Notes: a model not told the origin generated them from the letters alone. DNA of 64,000 nucleotides from Liquidambar formosana (GCA_039720395.1 CM077832.1:15318966-15382965); one strand, 5' to 3'; numbered from the stretch's first letter, positions 11,071 to 21,879 are shown. A program made the numbers and translations.

Positions 11071-12174
11071 TTTTCACCTAAAATAGCATTTTTTTGGTTA
11101 TTAGTGAAAAGCTAATGGGAACATGCCATAAGGCCAAATTATGATAAATTAATTAAAAACATGTGTAAAGTGGGGAAGTACTGATTTTTATTTATCACAT
11201 GTGTTTCATATGATTTTAGCAGTAATTAACTAACCACTCCAGCAAAAAAGAAGGAAGTGGAGATTATGTAAATTGTAACTACCCACTACCATGCCACATG
11301 TCATCATAAGAGCAAGAAGTGCAAACATGAAGCTATCCATTACCCCTCATCTGATGGTAACTACCCACTACTATCTCCAACATGGCAACACACAAGCAAA
11401 AATCAAGTAAGTGAGCAGCCTACTAATTCAAGCATGTGCAGCAGAAATTCAGCAATTAAGGAAGCACTTCCAACATCTATAAATGGCACAAGTGAAGACC
11501 AAAGAAAGGATTCCACAACCACCATCCTTCATAGGATTCTATTTAACTTAAGGGTTCTCACCACAACAACTCCTTCTCAGGAAATCAAATCTAGCTCAAA
11601 TTAACTTCATAACTTTCCAATTTTAAATTTGTTTTAGATTCTATCTTGTTAATTCATGCTTTGGATTTCAAATATTGGACATCTTAATGTTTCGTACTTG
11701 ATGTTTCTATAAGTATTTCCTTTTAATGAAGCACTTTCCTTTTCAATTTCTTGACATAACCCAGTGAATTCTATTTACAAATAGATTTTAGTTTAGAACC
11801 CTAGAGAGAAGAACCCCTATCTCTCTTTCATCGCCTAATTTACATTTTAATTTTAATTACATCAGTGACCAGATAAGCATTTGAGGCCAACTAACGGCCT
11901 TAGATCCGCGACTTAAAAGGTGTTGAGGGGTTGTGGTCATACGATCTTTAGGCTTTCGAGACTTGGCACACCCGCACAACTTTTTAATGTGAACACACAC
12001 CAAAGAAACCGGCAAAGCAAACCACCACATAAGTCCCTTGCACAACGATCAGGGCTAGTTCTAAGCCTTTGTGAGAAAGGCTACTACATAGGGTTCCACA
12101 TTTTGGATCAAAATTAAGGGCCCCATTTTAGGACTAACTCTTATAATAGGCTTAAATTTTTTCTTTTTTTCAAA
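11071..12174. other. Unassigned stretch, possibly an LTR remnant
   Basis: No gene is seen. TCTATAAATGGCACAAG at about 11477 looks like a TATA box, followed by a transcribed-leader-like region that ends in a T-rich tract and TTAATTACATCA near 11853-11864. That layout would fit the U3-R-U5 of a retroelement. I could not find paired ends or a target duplication, so this stays a suggestion. Confidence 0.25.
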
Positions 12175-12497
12175 GAGGACGATTATTAATGCAACCTTCA
12201 ATTTTATTTGCACACCCTACCATTTTTTATTTATCAAGGTTTTACAAAAAAATATAAAAGGTTTTTATAAAATTTGGTTATGTGGTCCACTAAAAAACAT
12301 CTTCATGAACAACTTTGCAGAATTTTTTTTTTTCAAAATCTATCGTTTAAGTAAATTTTTTTTTTACTATTCACCATCTTTATTTAATTTTTGGCCAAAA
12401 ATTAAGTTCACTTAAACGTAAGATTTTCAAAAACATTTCTTTTGCAAAGTTATTCAAAATAATGTTTTCTAGAAGATAAAATGGCTAGTCCTCTTAA
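12175..12497. mobile_element. MITE, family C, copy 2, left part (interrupted)
   Basis: It shares with 10246-10642 and 58603-59023 the order TTATTTGCACACCC, AAGGTTTTACAAAAA, TATAAAAGGTTTT, a central palindromic region and GTTATTCAAAATAATGTTTT. It stops after GGCTAGTCCTCTTAA, where another element begins at 12498. The missing right part resumes at 15237. Confidence 0.75.
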
Positions 12498-12694
12498 GGG
12501 GAAATTAGCAATAACCCCTATTAGGGGACCGCTTTTAACAAAAAAACCCACCATAAGATTTTTTAACTCCAAAACTCCTTTTTTTTTTAAAGATTCTTTA
12601 AGCAAAAAGAAATGTTTTTTTTAAAAAAAATACCTGTTTTAACCTTTTATATTTTGGGGTATGTTTCAAACCAGATTTGTAGAAGAAAAAGAAG

Positions 12695-12895
12695 GGAGGA
12701 GCGAGCAAAGAGAGAGAGACAGAGAGAGACAGAGAGAGAGAGAGGGGGCGAGGAAGGAGAAGAGGGGCTGTAAAGATCTGGAAAATGAAGAAGAAGAAGA
12801 AGAAAAACCATATCTAGAAATAGAGAGAGAAAGAGAGAAGGAGGGGCGGAGGGAAAGAAAGAGAGAGAGAGAGGGAGGGGCTGTGAAGATCTAAA
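12695..12895 (+). repeat. Polypurine GA-rich tract
   Basis: Long runs of AGAGAGAG and GAAGAAGAAG on the plus strand. The frame across it is only a repeat translation and is not a gene. Confidence 0.8.
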
Positions 12896-12916
12896 AGATG
12901 AAGAAGAAAAACTAGA

Positions 12917-12920
12917 TTTG

Positions 12921-12951
<31 letters not shown>

Positions 12952-12964
12952 TAAACTAAACTAA
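12917..12964 (+). repeat. Poly-A followed by (ACTAA)n
   Basis: A run of about 25 A residues followed by five-base ACTAA repeats. Confidence 0.8.
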
Positions 12965-13035
12965 ATACCAAAATGAGATTTTCTTTTCTAACGGCGACCG
13001 ACCTTCTTCGACTACCACCTCGCCATGGCTGTCAT

Positions 13036-13056
13036 CTTCTTCTTCTTCTTCTTCTC

Positions 13057-13088
<32 letters not shown>

Positions 13089-13089
13089 A
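13036..13089 (+). repeat. (TTC)n, poly-T and (TG)n compound microsatellite
   Basis: TTC repeats run into poly-T and then GTGTGTGT. The complementary GAAGAAGAAG tract near 15103-15117 sits symmetrically in the same element, so the two may be decayed inverted arms. Confidence 0.7.
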
Positions 13090-13139
13090 TGTCTTTGTTT
13101 GCAACTTTAGATCTGTTGATTTTGGGGGGCTGTTTTGGG

Positions 13140-13323
13140 GGCTACTATTGTAGTGGTTTTGTCAAATCATAAAGTAACAAGTTGCTATTGTGTTGTTGTA
13201 TAATTTTTTAAAGACAATAGTAAACTATTACTATTGTAGTGTTTTTTTATATTTTTTCAAAGACAATAGTATTCTATTACTATGTAGTGTATAAATTTTT
13301 TAAAACACACAACAGTAAACTAT
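13140..13323. repeat. Minisatellite-like ACAATAGTAAACTATT repeats, left block
   Basis: Imperfect repeats around AAAGACAATAGTAAACTATT and the reversed ACTATTGTAG recur several times. A related block lies at 14660-14960 on the other side of the nested LTR, with units such as CAGTAAAGTGATACTG. The LTR apparently inserted within this array. Confidence 0.55.
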
Positions 13324-14655
13324 TGGCCTAAAAGGTTTCAATCCCATGTTTTGATGATAACAATACACTAGATGGCCTAATGAGCATCTTAATTCAATAT
13401 GAGACAGGTAATCAAGGATTTCAAGCAACCAAGGTCATATATACCCAATCAAAAGCCAAAAAGCCGCAAAGGACACAAGTCAATATTGACCAACACTCAA
13501 ACGAACTTCAAGCAAAGAGATTAGCTTCTATTGAGAGTGTAAGGATCAAATTTGTAAGATTTGATCTCAATTTGTGTTCATATATATGTGATCAAGGGCA
13601 TAGATTAATGCATTTAAGTTTTTAAATGAACACTTATATTGACCCATATAGAAGGGATTTTAATCCCAAAGACAATTGACTTAGGATTTTATTCAAGTCT
13701 GTGAAAAAGATATTTCAAACGACTGAAAGGAGTTTCAGACGACTGAAAAGGTTTTTTAGCAGATTGAAAAGTCTTTCAAAGACTGAAATGACCCAAGTCT
13801 CAAATCATCTCTCTGTAAATTTCAGATGACTCATTTGAGTCGACTGAAAGAATGATTGAGTTTACTGAAAGGACATTTGAGACGACTGAAAGGGATTTTG
13901 AGACGACTGAAAGTCATATACAAAAAGACCCAAATAACACCCTCTCTGGTATTTTCAGTAGCGTCATTTCAGACGACTGAAATGCTAATTTCAGTCGACT
14001 AAGGGAAGTTTTAGCCGACTGAAACCTTCGGGCTGACACATAACGTCTAGTTTTTTAAACGGTCTTTTGAGCATTAAATGCCCACCAAACCATCTTTCCC
14101 AGCATTTAATGCTATAGAACGGTCACTTGGACCCCTTAGGTTATATACACATGAGTTAAACTCATTAATGGACATTCATTGAGCTAAAAACAAGATCATT
14201 CATTTACAAGCCCTAATTTCACTTGTGAGCATTTATTGAGTTTTAATCAATAATTGAGTGAGCTTTCAATTTCTGTGTATCCACTCTTTTGAGAGAGTTT
14301 CTTGAGCTCAAAAATATACTCAAATCATCTTGTATTCAAGGGTTGAGAAAACCCCCATTTGTAAGCACTTGAAGAGTGTATCTTGAACAAGTGTTGGTGA
14401 AGAACACTTGGAATTGTAAAGGTTTGCTACTCCACCTTGAAGGAAAGTGATAGTGGATTGGTGAATCCTGAGACGAGAACATAGGCGGGAGGTCGAACCT
14501 CGTTAACATCGTTTGCATTCTCTTCGCTTTAATCTTCTTATTATTATTTGTTGTTGTGTTTATTTTCACTATCAATAATTTTCTTTTGTGTTTGCAATTA
14601 GTTTTTAATTTGTCCAATAACCCTATTCACCCTCCTCTAGGGTTATACATTTGGG
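13324..14655 (+). mobile_element. Copia-type (SIRE/Maximus-like) LTR, solo
   Basis: The start TGGCCTAAAAGGTTTCAATC, the early phrase TTTTGATGATAACAA, and the end region with GAGGTCGAACC, ATCGTTTGCATTCT and CCCTATTCACCCTCCTCTAG match the usual layout of large plant Copia LTRs. Between 13700 and 14030 is a series of degenerate TTTGAGACGACTGAAAGG units, also typical of that group. No internal region or second LTR follows, so it appears to be a solo LTR. The exact right edge (14649-14662) and the target duplication could not be fixed. Confidence 0.5.
13705..14030 (+). repeat. Degenerate GACGACTGAAAGG repeats within the LTR
   Basis: At least ten imperfect copies of a unit close to GAGACGACTGAAAGG with irregular spacing. 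The palindromic form TCAGTCGACT also occurs. They may be LTR enhancer-type repeats. Confidence 0.65.
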
Positions 14656-14659
14656 ACAA

Positions 14660-14960
14660 CCAGTAAACTGATACTGTTGTCTTTATAATTGTTTCAAAGC
14701 ACACGATAGTAAACCAATAGTAAAGTGATACTGTTACACAAACTAACTACCAACTATAAAGTGATACTATTGCACAAACTAACTTACCAACAGTAAAGTG
14801 ATATTGTTGCATAAACAAATTAGTACAATTTGATATTATTGCCATTCAAATACACTAGTAATAGTAAAGTGATTCAGTTGCAATGTTTTAAGATAAACAA
14901 AGGGTTGTGTTTTACTATCTAACAAATCAGAATTATCCATAAACAACATTAACACTTTAC
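14660..14960. repeat. Minisatellite-like repeats, right block
   Basis: Several copies of a unit with CAACTATAAAGTGATACTATT or CAACAGTAAAGTGATATTGT and GCACAAACTAACT. This is the right half of the array interrupted by the Copia-type LTR. Confidence 0.6.
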
Positions 14961-15236
14961 TGTTGGTGATTTTTTTGTCAATACATATGTAAAAAATGAC
15001 CAAAAACTTTCAAACAGCTATTTACCTTCTCGCACGCACACACACACAGACAGAAAGAAAACAAAAATATTTGCAGATTTGGAGTTTGGAGTTGGAGATA
15101 AAAAGAAGAAGAAGAATAAGGGTATTTTTGTCCGTATCGTGGTAAAAGTGGTTTTCACTAATCAGCTTCTTTTGTAGGGCCCATTGTTAAACTACTCTTA
15201 TACTTAGGGGTTTTGGCCAAAAATCCCTTTTCTTAA

Positions 15237-15305
15237 AAACCTTTTAAATTTTTCTAAAACCTTAAAAAATTTAAATTAGTGGGATGTGCAAACAAACTTC
15301 ATGTT
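15237..15305. mobile_element. MITE, family C, copy 2, right part
   Basis: AAACCTTTTAAATTTTTC, AAAACCTTAAAAAATTTAAA and GTGGGATGTGCAAACAAA correspond to the right arm of the MITEs at 10246-10642 and 58603-59023. They complete the copy that begins at 12175. Confidence 0.7.
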
Positions 15306-15309
15306 GGTA

Positions 15310-15497
15310 CTAGGAAAAATTTTTTTTTTGGTAATTAGAACTTTATTTTTTTTATGAAATATATATAAAAGGCCCCATTTTAAGAATTTGCATAGTCCCA
15401 AAAAACTCAAAACCGGCTCTGGCCAGAACAGGCACACCGCACCGGAAAACCATATGCTTAAGCACTTCAGCATGTACTCAAAGCCTATACAACTCAT
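15310..15497 (-). mobile_element. LINE-like tail (minus strand)
   Basis: On the minus strand the segment ends in ATTTCATAAAAAAAATAAAG and AATTACC plus poly-A, as the truncated LINE tails elsewhere in the window do. The call rests on this end structure only. Confidence 0.3.
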
Positions 15498-15674
15498 CTC
15501 AATATCTAGATTTTAGTACGTTCAAGTAGCCTTTTCAAAACTTTTTTTTTTTTTTTTTAATTTCTCAAATGCCCTAGACCAATCTCCTTACCCAATTCTA
15601 AAGTTTTGGCTTCTTCTGAAATAAATTTGATTCTGTTGGCTATCCCTGCTATCTGTCAAACACCGAACAATCAC

Positions 15675-16356
15675 TAATAGGAATAATAACAACCTCCCTA
15701 GATTTAGTGTGATTACATTTTAATCTCTTCTTTACTGATTTCCTTCTCTCCCTCCTCATTGGCTTTGAATGACTTTGAAATCCTTGTAGGACTATATAGC
15801 AAACCACACTCAGTCTGGACGCAGTAGGTAGTTAGGAGTCACTGTCCCCAGAGCCCACAAGGCTAGTGACCTTTAATGTTACAGATTTTCATATAGTAGT
15901 AGTAAAACTCTCCCTACTAGAGTAAAACCCACCTTGGTAACATGCGTCTTGTCAAACCATGAAGTATCTCATTGCTCCGATGAAAATTCTTTAGGATCAG
16001 ATCATTATTAAGGGCCTAGAAAATAGACTATAGCAGATGGGTATTGCTAGACGAGACCGCCTTGGTAGATCACCAAAGTGACCACCACTCACATCCCACC
16101 GACCGAATTATTTTTTTCCTTATTGGCCTCTGATTTTATCGAATACTGGAACATCGATCTGTGCTTAACCCTTCCAACTTATTGTGGCTGCTAATGACCA
16201 CAATTGCAAGAATTGGTTCGGAAATGTATTTCCAAAATGACCATAATGTATTCACCATAATTATATATCCAAATGTAAGTTTATATAGGATGTTGGAGTT
16301 TATCTCAATGTAGCGCGCGTATTAATTGCTCTTGTTTGATCCATTTTCAATATTAA
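15675..16356 (+). repeat. Segmental duplicate A2 (partner at 3423-4096)
   Basis: The same order of sequence as 3423-4096, including ACTAGAGTAAAACCCACCTT and CCACAATTGCAAGAATTGG. It carries a few extra bases (ACATCGATCTGTG near 16149) and ends at CAATATTAAT before a poly-A stretch. No gene is supported in it. Confidence 0.8.
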
Positions 16357-16955
16357 TAAAAAAAATTTCTTTGCCGAACCAACCAAAAAAAAAAAAAAAA
16401 AACTAGAAAATATGGCTATGACAAACGTCAATAGCCCCAGGTTGAATTTAAGAGAAAGAACACTTGAATCTACGAGTAGAACACGATTCATAGAGAAAAC
16501 TCTCAAAGAAATATTATTGAACAAGTAATTGTTCCTCCTAGGGTTACAAGCCTATGCATAAATAACTAAGTTATGAAATAGGAAATCCTAAGTCTACAAG
16601 AACAAGTTAAACTGAAAAGGAAATACTCCGTAACAAATTATACTAAACGTAGGAAAACATAAAATAGGAAAGGAATAAGCAATATAAGCAAAATAAACAA
16701 AGTAATCAAATCTAGTTATGAACATAACTAGATTCGGCCCGTGTACGACTTTTCTTGCCCAAGGTGTGTGGCTTTTCTAAGTGAGCGCTGGTGGGGGTGA
16801 CTTGTCCTACATCACCTTTAAAATATTTTTAAATTTTTGAAATGACACTATCAAATTTGATAAAGTACGTGGCACCTCCAAATTTAATTATTCACCTCCA
16901 AACGATACCTTTTTATACTTGTACACGTATATTATATGTATATATTTATGTATAT
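16357..16955. other. Unassigned AT-rich stretch
   Basis: No gene is seen. A poly-A tract at 16386-16402 is followed by sequence that may belong to an old retroelement. TGACTTGTCCTACATCACC near 16799 is a phrase often met near plant LTR ends, but no paired end was found. Confidence 0.3.
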
Positions 16956-17150
16956 AGGATGATGATCAGGTAAGCACGTGCTAATATAACTTCTATCAAC
17001 ACCCGTACTGGGAGTTGTACCTTGTACATTAGTGAGATATAAGGTACATTAATTGGACTAGTGCAAGAGGTACATGCAACCCCGAATGCATAGTACTGAT
17101 ATAACTTATATCAACACGTGCTAATGGAAACATAACCGTATATATATATA
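16956..17150. mobile_element. MITE, family B, copy 3
   Basis: It aligns end to end with 9651-9838: TATAGGATGATGATCAGGTA, then AGCACGTGCTAATATAACTT, a GGAGTTGTACCTTGTACATT centre, and the inverted arm TATATCAACACGTGCTAATG followed by ACATAACCGTATATAT. It is more diverged in the centre than at the arms. Confidence 0.75.
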
Positions 17151-17363
17151 TGTGCTTGTTTATGCATGTTAGTGCGTAAGTGGTAATTTCAAACAAAATT
17201 CTAATTTTGCGCTTGCCTAATAGGATATCAACTATTGATTAACTACGGTACTCCGTAAACTCATTTTGAAAACTTTAATAGAAAATTTACTTTTGGTGAT
17301 CAGTCCCTGACCTAATGCCAAAAAAGGGTGCGATTAAAAAATATACGGCTTCCTTCTTCTTCT

Positions 17364-17421
17364 TCTTCATTTTTTTTTTTTTTTTTTTTTTTACCAATGT
17401 ACGGCTTCTTAATACCACACC

Positions 17422-17452
<31 letters not shown>

Positions 17453-17640
17453 AAAAAGGGAAGAAGAACCTGACCTGACCATGGGTGGAGGCTAACCTCG
17501 TTGAGGATTTTCCCTTGAAAAATAAGGGGAAGACCAAAACAACCAAGCTACTAAAAAGACACCGTACACACCCGGACAAACCAGCACCCAAAAAGGACAC
17601 AACCCTAGGCACTAGAATTCTACTCATAGACAAGCACACC
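17364..17640 (-). mobile_element. Homopolymer cluster with LINE-like tail
   Basis: Poly-T (17371-17392), a poly-C run of more than 20 (17419-17442) and poly-A (17443-17457) follow each other. The sequence from 17458 to 17640 read on the minus strand resembles the 3' end of a truncated LINE. Homopolymers of this length are assembly-sensitive. The LINE call is weak. Confidence 0.3.
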
Positions 17641-18465
17641 CCTGAATGATATTCGTCACATTTTATGTTAATTTGAACACTTTTTGTGATAATCGGAACT
17701 AGTACTATAAAATGTGATCAAATTTTCAAGTATCACTTGGAGGTATGATACCTTATGGTACCATAGGAAGACCAAGGAACTGGTATATTTTGATGTATAC
17801 ATAGTGGAACAACCCACCCCCCCCAACCCACGCAAAAATAAAAAATAAAAAAATCCCCAGGAGCAGAATACTCCACTTTGCGGAGTCAATGGTCCTCCTA
17901 TAACCATCAATTGCCCATATTTTTCTCAAAAAAACTCTCAATGGCACCCCTCGATATCCATCAATTAAACCTTCCACAGAGACTAACCCACGCTTGTATC
18001 ATTTCACCTGTTTTGTCTTCTTAGTGTAAAAACAAAATAGCAGCTCATATAACAAGAAAGAAGAATGAAGTCAAAGAGCCTCTCTTTTTTTTTTTCTTTT
18101 TTTTTTACCACAAACGACTACTTAGTTAAGGTTTTACATATGAAACTTCAACTTTTAGACAATTGCATCATAAATGAGAAACCAAAGAGTCTGATGCCGA
18201 AGGAAAGCTTTTTTAGGTGATATAAACCTGAACGAAAGTTCCAATTAAAAAGAATGATTATCCAAAGCCCAATATAAAGTGGCTGATGCAGAAAATATGG
18301 ATCGTGTTGCATGATTCATTTTTTGTTTCTCAAAAAACAAAAAATTGAAAATGGTGATCTGATCCTATGAAGATTCATGGTGGCTTCCACACCAGATATG
18401 TGTATTTGTATTAATGATGTCAACAGATAGAGAAGATAACCGAACTCCATTTGGAACATGAAACC
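17641..18465. other. Spacer and 3' flank of copy 2
   Basis: No gene is seen. A C-run at about 17817-17824 and T-runs at 18087-18107 are present. From about 18220 on, the sequence is the paralogous 3' flank of the gene block, matching 8150-8498. Confidence 0.5.
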
Positions 18466-18941
18466 CTAATTTGTGCTGAAAACGTACTTCATCAGCTTAA
18501 TTGGATGAATCCCAGATAACATTCCCTTAGCTATCTCCACAGCATGAAACATGAGCACCACAGTTGATATAGGCACACTCAATGCAATGAGCAGCACAAC
18601 CCCTATAGCCAAACTTGGCCTCATATTCATCAAATGAGATTGCAACAGTCCCACTGCTGCACAGACATCCGAATCATATTGCGCATAATATTGCTTCTCC
18701 CAATCCATCCAACCCGAGGGTGATGCATGTCTGTTTCCAACATCCTCATCTCTCGAATGCGAATGCGGAGCACGATCATGTTCTCGTCCACAAGATTGCC
18801 GCCATAATCTCGGCCATTGGTTCCCCTCACTGCAGTAACAACATTATTTGTAGAGGGCAATAGTGATCTTTTCCGGCAAGGCGACTTGATGGAAAAGGGT
18901 TGGCGGGAAAGCGCAGGGGAAAAGAGGGAGGCTGATTTCAT
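18466..18941 (-). pseudogene. CCG-binding protein 1/MEE14-like, copy 2 (frameshifted)
   Basis: The start (ATG at 18939-18941) and the first about 70 residues closely follow copy 1, including LVDENMIVLRIRIREMRMLE. Just after Glu-Thr-Asp the frame changes. Compared with copy 1, one base is missing near 18728-18731, and the reading continues in another frame with WMDWEKQYYAQYDSD, AVGLLQS and the full hydrophobic tail down to a stop at 18466. Joined, the two parts would cover the whole family length plus a slightly longer C-terminus. A TTTAAATA box lies at 19011-19018 (minus sense). A true 1-base deletion or an assembly error are both possible, because the rest of the gene is well kept. Confidence 0.75.
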
Positions 18942-19217
18942 TGCTTAAGATTGTGATAATTAATGAGTAAAATAAATAGAAGGTGAAGTGGAAATGGGGA
19001 GGTAGAGGGATATTTAAAGGTGCAAAAGAGAAGAGGGCTACGTGCCCAAAACCGAGTAGGGAATAATAATACATGGCATTGATTATTGGGAGCGTGTATG
19101 ACTGCCTGTGCTTAGCACTTGGCCGGGCAAGACGTGTGTTATAAAGTGCAATATGGAGAGGGGGAAAGTTCGCTGGAGAATGGATGATGGCATTTGGCCC
19201 CAGTTTAAAATACAGGA

Positions 19218-19219
<2 letters not shown>

Positions 19220-19258
<39 letters not shown>

Positions 19259-19300
19259 TAGATAGATATATATATATATATATATATAGATAGATATATA
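19220..19300. repeat. (TA)n/(GATA)n microsatellite
   Basis: Alternating TA with two GATAGATA interruptions. Confidence 0.9.
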
Positions 19301-19303
19301 TAT

Positions 19304-19635
19304 AAATGGCTGCTCTATTATACTTTCAAATTTAAACAAGACAAGAATAACATAATTTTATTAAAATAGATGTCACAATCTTTGAAGGTGCATCGAATGC
19401 ACCCCCCCCCCCCAAGGTACATTGATTGGCGTATACAAAGTTTCTTTCTTTAATTGTTTTTTTTGGGGGGTGGGGTGGGGTGAGGTAAATTGTCTTTATT
19501 GGTTTACAGATATGAACAAAGCCAAGTCTACAAATGGTGAAATAGGTGAGTAGAGAATGTTTGAGAGTTAGTACTCTAAGGTTTGTTTGGTATGCAAACA
19601 CGCAACTAATGCACAGGTAGAACTCTCAAGATATG

Positions 19636-19671
<36 letters not shown>

Positions 19672-20005
19672 GGCTCTATTATACTTTCGAATTTAAACAA
19701 GACAAGAATAGCATAATTTTATTAAGATAAACGTCACAATCTTTGAAGGTGCATCGAATCCCCCCCCCCCCAGGTACATTGATTGGCTTATACAAAGTTT
19801 CTTTTTTTTCTTTTTTTTTTTTTTTGTTGGGGGAGGGTGGGGTGGGGTGGGGTAAATTGTCGTCATTGGTTTGCAAATATGAACAAAGCCAAGTCTACAA
19901 ATTGTGAAATAGGTGGGTAGGGAATGTTTGAGAGTCAGTACTCTAAGGTCTGTTTGGTATGCAAGCATGCAGCCAATGCACAGTACAACTACCAAGATAT
20001 GGTAT
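19304..20005 (+). repeat. Tandem duplication, about 360-bp unit, upstream of copy 2
   Basis: Two adjacent units (from AAATGGCTGCTCTATTATAC at 19304 and AAATGGCTCTATTATAC at 19667) share ACAAGACAAGAATA, CTTTGAAGGTGCATCGAAT, a poly-C run, a GGGGTGGGGTGGGGT tract and AAAGCCAAGTCTACAAAT in the same order. The (AT)n stretch at 19636-19666 separates them. A more diverged relative lies at 50480-50880 upstream of copy 3. Confidence 0.85.
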
Positions 20006-21108
20006 TGATATAACTTCTTATATCAGTACGTCCTTATCTTACTAGTATTGCAGAACTAGTTTTGATTATCTCAATTGTTAAGTTTCACGTGTGAATTTGC
20101 CTCATGTTAGAATAATAAAATATAGAAATGGACTAAATTAATATACAAGTAATGAATTTACTATCAATATGTTTAGGCCTTTTGTATGGATATAAGTTCC
20201 AAACTTGTATATAAAGCCTCTAGTGTTAGGTTTTGGACTCCCTTATTTCCCCAACACTGGCTAGCTAGTCTCACACCAATGAAGGATAATTTACTCTTAT
20301 TTAAAGTCAGGTCGTTAGGTAATAGATGAAAATGGGATTTTAAAAAAAGGATGACTTTGCTTGATAAATTATCACCTTTGACCGTTCAAGTGACTGTCTA
20401 AACCATGAATAAGTAAGGACTTCCTAAGTTTTACATTAGGGCAGTGCTATACAAAGCACCCTTTGTACAGAACCCCCATGCAGTACCTACCCCACATCAG
20501 TAAAAAAGATAACATGTTAAATAAATAGTGTGATCGAATTTTGGTTTATGCACATATTGTTATATAAGGTGCTATATTTTGATGTTGCATACAAGGTGTT
20601 GTATATAGCATTTCCTTTTACATTAATTTTAAACACAAACCGTGTAAGTTAAGTATCCCTATAAAAAAATGTGATTAATTTTCAATTTACCCCTATAGCT
20701 AGTTTGTAAACAGTAAGGGGATTAAATGAAAACTGATGAAAGTCCAAACATAACTTTATGAAGCCTAGTTCCAAATACGACATTTTTCATTCAGGCCAAA
20801 TCCACCGTTAATTTAGCATAGTGGAGCAAGCATTTCTCTATTGTCACATAGGTAAATAATTCAAAAAAGCTATAGCCCATGCCATCATCCTGATTTGTCC
20901 AAGTGAGCTGCACGTCCTTAAGATTTAATATTTTTTTTATAAAAAAAAAAGGGAAAGATTTTCCATCAGTCCGTCTACCACGTGACACTCACATAACAAC
21001 CTCTTACTCAAACCATGCAGCGATGGCGTCATCCTGATTAAAGGTCCACAGGGGCCAGATTTTAGGGAACGAGAAAGTGTGCAACCCATACCATAATTAG
21101 TGGTAAAA
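20006..21108. other. Spacer, no gene seen
   Basis: It begins with a fragment like the arm of family B MITEs (GATATAACTTCTTATATCAG near 20009). GCCATCATCCTGATTTGTCC near 20881 and GATGGCGTCATCCTGATTA near 21023 are related short repeats. No coding could be supported. Confidence 0.45.
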
Positions 21109-21424
21109 GTGGGATCTTAATTAACCTCTACGCCGCTTTTTCAATAGGACTTAATCCAGAAGCGTGAATTATTATCTCCTTAGCAGCCTCTAATTCACCG
21201 TCATACCCATAATGGGATTGGAATTGACTACTTTTTATTATTACTAAATATAGCACACGTGCAACAGTGGGATCTTAATTAATTTCTATGCTGCATTTTC
21301 AATAGGACTAAATCCAAAAGCATGAATTATTATCTCCTTAGCAGCCTCTAATTCATTGTCATACCCATAATGGGATTGGAATTGACTACTTTTTATTATT
21401 ATTGGATATAGCACACGTGCAAAT
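21109..21424 (+). repeat. Tandem duplication, 158-bp unit
   Basis: Units start at GTGGGATCTTAATTAA, 21109 and 21267, and run through TTATTATCTCCTTAGCAGCC, TACCCATAATGGGATTGGAA and TATAGCACACGTGCAA. They differ at about ten sites. Each unit ends in the hairpin that looks like a reversed Helitron 3' terminus. Confidence 0.9.
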
Positions 21425-21748
21425 TTTTAAATCATATTAATTATACAAAATAATAAATATAGAAAGATTTTATATTTTTTCATAAAAGATAAAGTTTAAA
21501 ATTCAAAAGTACATTTTTTTTCAGTTTATATTTTTTCATTCAAAAGAATTTGAATAGGAATTTAACTTTAATTTGTCAAGAGTTTGAGCTAAAATCTAAC
21601 TTTCATTTGTTATCAAATGATAAGAATGTTTACTACGTGTTTTAATTAAAGAAATGATAGATATGTATTTTTTTTTTTTTTTTTAAATAAGGGTATATTG
21701 GTCGTTCAAAAGTTTTTTTGAGATTCAGCCTTTTATAGGTAGTATAGA
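21243..21748 (-). mobile_element. Short Helitron-like element (minus strand)
   Basis: On the minus strand it starts TCTATACTACCTATAAAAGG, the same 5' family as 4362, and continues with GCTGAATCTCAAAAAAACTT. The 3' side ends GCACGTGTGC (hairpin) followed by TATATTTAGT at 21243, or TATATCCAAT at about 21400, close to the CTRRT end of Helitrons but with a base change. It is about 350-500 bp with no coding. Confidence 0.45.
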
Positions 21749-21879
21749 TATAGATATAAATATAGATCATTATTATTTTTAAAACTAGGTGCCAATGATT
21801 AGGATTGGAATAACAAACATAGAAAGAAAAGCAGGAATTCGATTAATTAACAGTCTCTAAAATAATTGACACTGCCAAT

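Larger units (their letters stand above)
12498..15232. mobile_element. 2.7-kb terminal-inverted-repeat element inserted in a MITE
   Basis: The insert starts GGGGAAATTAGCAATAACCC and ends with a sequence whose reverse complement reads GAAAAGGGATTTTTGGCC then AAAACCCCTAAG. The ends are therefore imperfect inverted repeats of about 28 bp. TTAA occurs on both sides (12494-12497 and 15233-15236), consistent with a TTAA or TTA/TAA target duplication. The insert separates two parts of a family C MITE, which defines its limits independently. It has no transposase. It contains purine-rich tracts, poly-T and repeated ACAGTAAACTATTG-like motifs on both sides of a nested Copia-type LTR. The superfamily is undecided (PIF/Harbinger-like or other). 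Confidence 0.6.

Noticed and set aside
12661..12894. A frame rich in Glu and Arg.
   Set aside because: It is read from a GA-repeat tract inside a non-autonomous element, so it has no coding value.
17668..17977. Two overlapping minus-strand frames of about 75-80 residues.
   Set aside because: They read partly through a C-run and A-rich DNA, and neither shows a domain or a conserved partner elsewhere in the window.
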